From Austropuccinia psidii (taxonomy: Eukaryota > Basidiomycota > Pucciniomycetes > Pucciniales > Sphaerophragmiaceae): a stretch of DNA of 64,000 bases. Made by a program: the position numbers and the translations under genes. Position 1 is the stretch's first letter; each line of letters begins with the position of its first letter. Under the pieces are notes generated by a model. The model was not told the origin of the DNA. It made no database searches and saw only the letters and a program-made list of their open reading frames with translations. This document shows, piece after piece, positions 58,623 to 64,000 of this stretch. The stretch spans positions 15,858,564-15,922,563 of the forward strand of contig JALGQZ010000009.1 of assembly GCA_023105745.1 (NCBI GenBank), read 5' to 3'.

Positions 58623-61600
58623 TCAGGCTTGTGGCCTTCTTTCATGTCTAAATCTTCTTAAGAGTTTATCTGAGTCAGGTATTTCTGATTCTGCCATCCA
58701 TTCATCTTCATGTACTGGATTTCTATATCTGACAAGATATTCTCTTTGATTTTTACCCCTAAGTCTCCTTTCTTTAATGACTTTCTTTATCTTTCTGTCT
58801 TCATTCTGTTCCACAGGTGGTACAGTTAAAGGAGTTGGGTTTCTTAAAGGAAACAATTCTTTGTCAGCTGGTTGATAAGGCTTTATCAAGCTGACTGGAA
58901 ATGTGGGGTGTTTATTTTCCAATTCACCACTCAATTCCACTTGAACTGCATTGGTTCCATGTAAAGCAACAATAACAAAAGGTCCTTCATAAGAATCTTT
59001 AAGTTTCTTTGAGCCTTTGATATTATTAAAATTCAAGGTTGAAACTAAAACTAAGTCCCCTACTTTGAAGTCTGGTACTTTATGACTCTTGTCCCACTTC
59101 TGTTTTGCATAATCAAAAGCATCATCCATACTCTGTTTTGCATGGTGTTTTACTTTATCAAGCATTAATTTGAAGCTGGAAGCTGTAGGATGAATGTCAA
59201 TCAAGTCTTTCCTCAGTGTGTCTGCTGGGAGTCTTGGATTCCATCCTTTTTCTAACATAGCAGGAGTTTGTCCTGTGGAAGAATGGACTGATGTCTTGTA
59301 TGCCAATTCTAATGCAGGTATCAGAGTGCACCAGTCATGGGTAAAGCCATCTGAGTCTTTGAGTTCTAATCCATAAGCACAAAATCTCCTGATCATGTCT
59401 TCTAAAGTTTGAATCATCCTCTCTGCTAGTCCATCTGTTTGAGGGTGATATGCTGTAGAGAATGATAACTTAGTCCCAAACAATCTATGAAGATTGGTCC
59501 AAAGTGCAGATGTGAACTTGGGGTCTCTGTCACTTATGATATTCTTAAATAACCCGGTATGAGAAATAACTCTACTCCATAAAAGAAGAGCTGTATCCAT
59601 AGCAGTGTCATCTTTATGACATGGTAAGAATATGGGAGTTTTGCTATATCTGTCTACAATGACTAAACAAGCATTATAACTTTTGTCACCACTTGGAGGA
59701 AGTGCTGTGACCCAATCCATGTGAACAACTTCCCAAGGGGATTTTGGTTCTTGAATATGGATCATCAATCCAAATTTCTTGCCTGTACTCCTGTTTGCTT
59801 TTTGGCATCTATCACAGGTATGGCAATACTCAATGGTTTCTTTTCTCCAAGATGGCCACCATGCACAGTTCTTCACCTTTTCAAGTGTTCTGTCTTCTGA
59901 TAGGTGTCCTGAGTAAATGCTATCATGGCATTCATGAAGAATGGTATTGATGAGCAATCTACTACACAGTGTCATCACACAAGAATGTTTTGTTCTATGG
60001 TAAATAATCCCATCAAACAAGTGAAATCTTCCTTCAGAATAGGAATTTTTCCAAACTTCCTCTAGTGCATTAACCAAAGATGTGTCTTTGCAGTCTTTAT
60101 CCAATAAAGAAGTCAAGATATGGAAATTCTTGTCTTGTTTATAGGACTCTCTGACCTCTTCAAAGAATTCAGTCCCAATATCAGTTATGTTAATTCCTTC
60201 AATTGGAATCTGTGGTTCAGCCTCCAAAGGTACATAAGCTGGGTTATCAGGAGCGTTGGCTAAAGCCCATCTACTAAGTCCATCAGCATTTTTGTGAATG
60301 TTTCCTGCTTTATGAACTATAGTCATGTTTCCTCTATATTCTTGAATGGCTATTTGCCATCTCAACATATGTCTGTTGGGAGTTTTCATGTTAAGAAGTG
60401 ATTTCACGGCATTACAGTCAGTTATCACTTCAAAAACACTGCCATCAAGGTAATAGTGTAATTTCTCAAGTGCCCATACCAAAGATAAGAACTCCATTTG
60501 GCTTGCACCATATCTGGCTTCTGTTGGTTTGATTTGTCTTGAGATATAACAAACTGGTCCTTCTGTAGGTTTGTCATCAATAATTTGGACTTGGTGTAGG
60601 GCTGCCCCTAATCCATCTCCACATGCATCAATGTACAATTTAAAAGGAATATTCCAGTCAGGCATGAGGAGTAAAGGTGCTTCTGTAAGGGCTTTTTTTA
60701 TCTTCTCATAAGCTTTAATTCTTTCCTGTGTCATTTCAAATACAGTCTGTTGATCACAGATTCTATAGAGTGACTTGGCTAGAATTGCAAAGTCTTTCAA
60801 GTGTTGCCTATAGTAACTAGCAAATCCAAGAAAAGACATCATTTCTTTTTTATTCTGGGGTATTGGCTTAAGTAACACTGCTGCTACTTTATTCTTGTCA
60901 ATACCCAAACTCAAACCAGAAACAACATGACCTAATGCTTTGAGTTCTTCAAAACCAAAATTGCATTTCTTAAGTGAAATTTTCATGTTCACTTCTGCAA
61001 CTTTATGAAGTACTCTTGCAAGTCTTTCAAGGTGCAAAGACCATGAGTCAGAACATATAATAATATCATCAATATAAATGATAAGCCATCCTTCAGACAA
61101 TTCTGTGGGGAAGATGGTATTCATCATTCTTTGATAATGAGATGGAGCATTCTTAATGCCAAATGGCATTCTAAGATACTCAAAAATACCACAGTGAGTA
61201 ATAATTCTAAGTAGTTTCCTAGCTTTAGGCATCAAAACATTTTGATGGAAGCCTTTTAATGCAACCATTGATGTTATATACTTGGCTTTAGACAATTGAG
61301 TCAAGGTTTCTTGGAGTCTAGGGATTGGATACCTATCTGGAACTGTGTAGGTATTCAAAGCTCTAAAATCTCCAACCATTCTTTACTTATCATTATGCCA
61401 TGCAATAATAACAGGTGTTGTCACTTCAACTTCCTCATTATGGCCTACTTTCCTTAGCACACCAAGTTGGATCAACTCTTGGATATGTTTTTCCAAGGCC
61501 TCTCTAGCTCTGGGACTGGCTGGATAAGCTGGTCTTCTAAGTACTGGAGGATATGGTCTATCAATATTAAGAGTAATATCAATTTCATGTCCCCTTATAG

Positions 61601-64000
61601 CGCCTAATGGTTCATTATCAGATGCAAATGCATTATTGTATGTATATAATACATCAATAAGTTCATTCCTCCTCTTTGGTGACAATGATGGATTAATTTG
61701 TGCTTCAACAAGTTGTTTAGACACAAATTCATCTTTGTAAGTATCTTTGACAGAAGATACTACAGATATCTGTTTTGGCATATTGGAGAAAGCAAATTTT
61801 TGTCTTTTGTTATCTCCAATTGTGAAATATCTGTCCTTATGGTTAGTTATATCAATACCATAAATATTTAAGTAATCATTTCCAAGAATGATGTGCTGAG
61901 ATGTGCAATTATCCATTACTACAATCTCAGTTTTCATTCTTACACTTCCTGCTGGATGTGGGAATACAATATTAGTGTCCAATATGCCCAAGGGGTACAT
62001 ATTGTTACTGGCACTACTGAATTGTACACCTTCTATTGGTAATAGATGGTTTTTCCATTCAGGAAGTATAATTTGGAGATAATCTTTGCCAACACAAGTG
62101 CAAAATGCTCCTGTATCCAAATTTACTTTGGCTTCAATATCACTCATCAGAACTGATGTGATACAGGATGCTCCAGCAGTATAACCCTTTCCTCTAGCAG
62201 GTTTTGTTTTACACATTCTGGAATCTTGGATATTGATCAGGTTGCAGCAATCCTCACTGTACTGTGGCAAGTGGGTATGGACTTCTGTGACCTCAAAGAA
62301 AGCTGAAATGTTTTCAATGGGATAGTCCTCCACTGGTGTATCTTCAGAGACTGCAGAATCTTGATCAGACTCTTCTTTCTCCTCAGTACACTCAATGACT
62401 TGAACTTCATTGATTTTTGTCTTCTTAGGGCAAGTGTTGGCTAAATGTGAAGTACTTCCACATTTATGACACTTCAAGACAGGTCTTTCTGGTCTTCTTT
62501 CTTCTCTAGGAATCTTTGAGACTATTTTGGACTCTATTGGGTTTTTAACCCAAGTTTTACCAATTTTTGTTCTGGTAATGATATCTTCCATAGCATTAAG
62601 GTAGTCCTCTGTTGACCAGGGTTCCACACATCTGCTTTTGATAGCATGTTCCAGTTCTCCTCCACACTTTCTTAATATTTTCATATTAATCATAGTGTCA
62701 GACATATCTGGGTGTAAAGCAGATAATCTGTCTTTTTGTTTGAAGAACCAAGTAAGTGGTTTGTCTTTTTCTGAGTTAAAAATGGCACTTTCAAAAGCAT
62801 TCTCCATTTTAAACCTCCAAGAATTATTGGCCCATTTGGTAATCACTTCAGATTTCCACCAAGACCAGTCATGTTTACCATGACCAATCCTCATTTTGTA
62901 ATACCATTTCTTTGCAGTTCTGGTAAACAAACAGTGCAGTTTTCCTACTATGATTTTATCAGGTATATTAAAGTCTTCTTGCAACTTATCAATAGTCCTG
63001 ATGAATTCAATATGGTTGTATTCTCCTTCACCAGAGAATGTTGGCCATTCTTCTAATTTGGGAATATCCTTTGCAGAAATAATATTTTCTCCTAAGAATG
63101 GAGTCAAACTTTCTTTGACAGAAAGTTTTTCTTCAGTCAAAGGTGTAGAATGTCTTGGCATATGTGGTTCATGATTCCTATGAATTTGCTCCACACTTGC
63201 AATTATTTCATTCTTCAATTTCTGCCTCTCACTGTCACTTTTTGCTAAATGTATAGCAAATTGATTGGTGTTCTTAACTATTTGTAAGACATGGTCCTCA
63301 AGAGTTTTAAGTCTATCATTTACTTTAAAAATGGAAGGATCCTCTGTGTCATTATTTTGACATTGGTTCTCAATTCTTTCACAAGCATTGCTAATTGACT
63401 CAAGGGTGACAGTTGTCAATTTATGCCATTCAGAATGTTGCTTGTCATTTTTCTTTAAATCATTGATGTCTAATTTAATTTTCTTTAACTTTGACTCAAG
63501 TTTGCCAATTTCTACATTAATACTTCTATGTACAACAGTTATTTGCGTGGAAAGGTCCTGTTCATCCTTTCCTGCTCCTTGGCTGTGAATTCCATAAGAG
63601 TTCTGGCCATATTGAAGACACTGTCCACAGCTGAAGGTTCCAATTTGGGGATCCTGTACCCTTGTGGGTAAGGTCTGTGCCAATTGGCTTTGCCTTTGCC
63701 CTTGCCTTGATGGTTCTTGGGACCTCTCTGTTTCTTTTGAGGTCCTTTGGGCTTGTCCTTGGATGCTTCTGGAGCTGGTTTGGAGCTGGTAGATGCCACT
63801 GGTGCCTCTGTCTCCAAAGCTGGAGTCATTTCCAACTCTTTCTTCTGGTCTATGGATAAAAGACTTTGGTTCTTCAACCAATTCTTTATCTTTTTGACCT
63901 TGTCTTTGCAAGACAGGGGGCTCCATCCTCCTAAGAGTTCTATGGTCTTCTCCTGACCCAGAAAGCTCTTGATGTGTAAGTAGGAGTTCATGGCCCCCTG
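58623..64000 (-). pseudogene. E3 Gag-Pol polyprotein, one stop and one catalytic loss
   Basis: The frame is open from the window edge to 61383, interrupted by TAA at 61380-61382, then open to 58623. Order: Gag; zinc knuckle CHKCGSTSHLANTC (near 62470); protease DTGAFCTCV (62115); reverse transcriptase with FGIKNAP and YIDD (61075); RNase H ([13 protein letters not shown], later HKNADGLS). Then come an integrase HHCC site (CDRCQKANR), core MDWVTA / SDRDPKFTS / TDGLAER, and a chromodomain-like tail ([16 protein letters not shown]). The stop falls in the reverse transcriptase segment [17 protein letters not shown], where E4 has Ser. Motif A reads [10 protein letters not shown], with Val in place of the catalytic Asp seen in E4 (KMDCMKGFHQ). 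So it is recent but not autonomous. Confidence 0.85.
63539..63991 (-). CDS. Overlapping frame inside E3 gag (+1 phase)
   Basis: 150 codons from the first Met in view, in phase +1 relative to gag and possibly extending beyond the window. SCKDKV, WLKNQSLLSIDQKK and NMARTLMEF match the E2 frame. A Lys/Pro/Gly-rich stretch in the middle looks nucleic-acid binding. A -1 shift near its end would join it to the rest of gag; no classical slippery heptamer conserved between E2 and E3 was found. Confidence 0.5.
   Translation of the reverse strand: MNSYLHIKSFLGQEKTIELLGGWSPLSCKDKVKKIKNWLKNQSLLSIDQKKELEMTPALETEAPVASTSSKPAPEASKDKPKGPQKKQRGPKNHQGKGKGKANWHRPYPQGYRIPKLEPSAVDSVFNMARTLMEFTAKEQERMNRTFPRK

Larger units (their letters stand above)
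56574..64000 (-). mobile_element. E3: Gypsy element, 3' LTR to gag, running off the window
   Basis: The left (3') LTR is at 56574-58481; then a polypurine tract (TTCCCTCCCACC on the plus strand) and a nearly open Gag-Pol to the window edge. Inserted at GCTAAT in E2 gag. The 5' LTR and the second target duplication are not in view. Confidence 0.9.

Overview
The window looks like a transposon-filled, A+T-rich stretch of a basidiomycete genome, most likely a rust fungus (Pucciniales). The grounds are short 60-85 bp GT..AG introns, Ty3/Gypsy elements with a chromodomain-like tail, a Tnp2-type CACTA transposase, a TET/JBP-like dioxygenase and rust-type multicopy protein families. From memory the style fits Austropuccinia psidii best; this was not tested. 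I see no convincing single-copy host gene, rRNA, tRNA or CRISPR array.

The layout is a nest of insertions inside one another. (1) A minus-strand Gypsy gag fragment (658-929) is the oldest host sequence. (2) It was hit by an old CACTA element, CACTA-B, in minus orientation, starting at 930. The pieces of CACTA-B are 930-4846, 42724-43927, 45346-49832 and 51593-51756. (3) CACTA-B was hit by a minus-strand Gypsy element E4 (about 4847-42723). (4) The left LTR of E4 was hit by a younger CACTA of the same family, CACTA-A (7132-34389; 46-bp terminal inverted repeats, 3-bp TGT target duplication). (5) CACTA-A was hit by a very young Gypsy-derived element E1 (17420-24213; near-identical 1495-bp LTRs, TCACC target duplication). 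On the right, CACTA-B also received two solo LTRs (43928-45345, duplication CTATT; 49833-51592, duplication TAAAT) and a plus-strand Gypsy E2 (from 51757). The gag of E2 was then hit by a minus-strand Gypsy E3 (56574 to the window end).

CACTA-A without E1 is about 20.5 kb and carries much more than a transposase. In order it has subterminal tandem repeats, an unknown multi-exon gene (8613-10829), a TET/JBP-like 2-oxoglutarate/Fe(II) dioxygenase (11492-12703), a Cys-motif proline-rich protein gene (13897-15270, minus), an SNF2 helicase (24713-27146), an unknown accessory gene (27452-29512, minus) and a 1017-codon Tnp2 transposase (30498-33634). Apart from the transposase, these genes have in-frame stops or frameshifts. 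SNF2, accessory gene and transposase recur in the same arrangement in CACTA-B, so they are part of the element and not accidental neighbours. The combination of transposase, chromatin remodeller and possible 5-methylcytosine oxidase in one element is the main biological point of the window.

Two Gypsy observations stand out. E1 has an intact 936-codon Gag-protease frame fused to the last part of the pol chromodomain region, with reverse transcriptase, RNase H and integrase missing, yet it inserted recently. In addition, all four Gypsy elements carry a second open frame, always +1 relative to gag, overlapping the gag N-terminal half. In the E1/E4 comparison the substitutions fall mainly on third positions of that second frame, which suggests it is coding.
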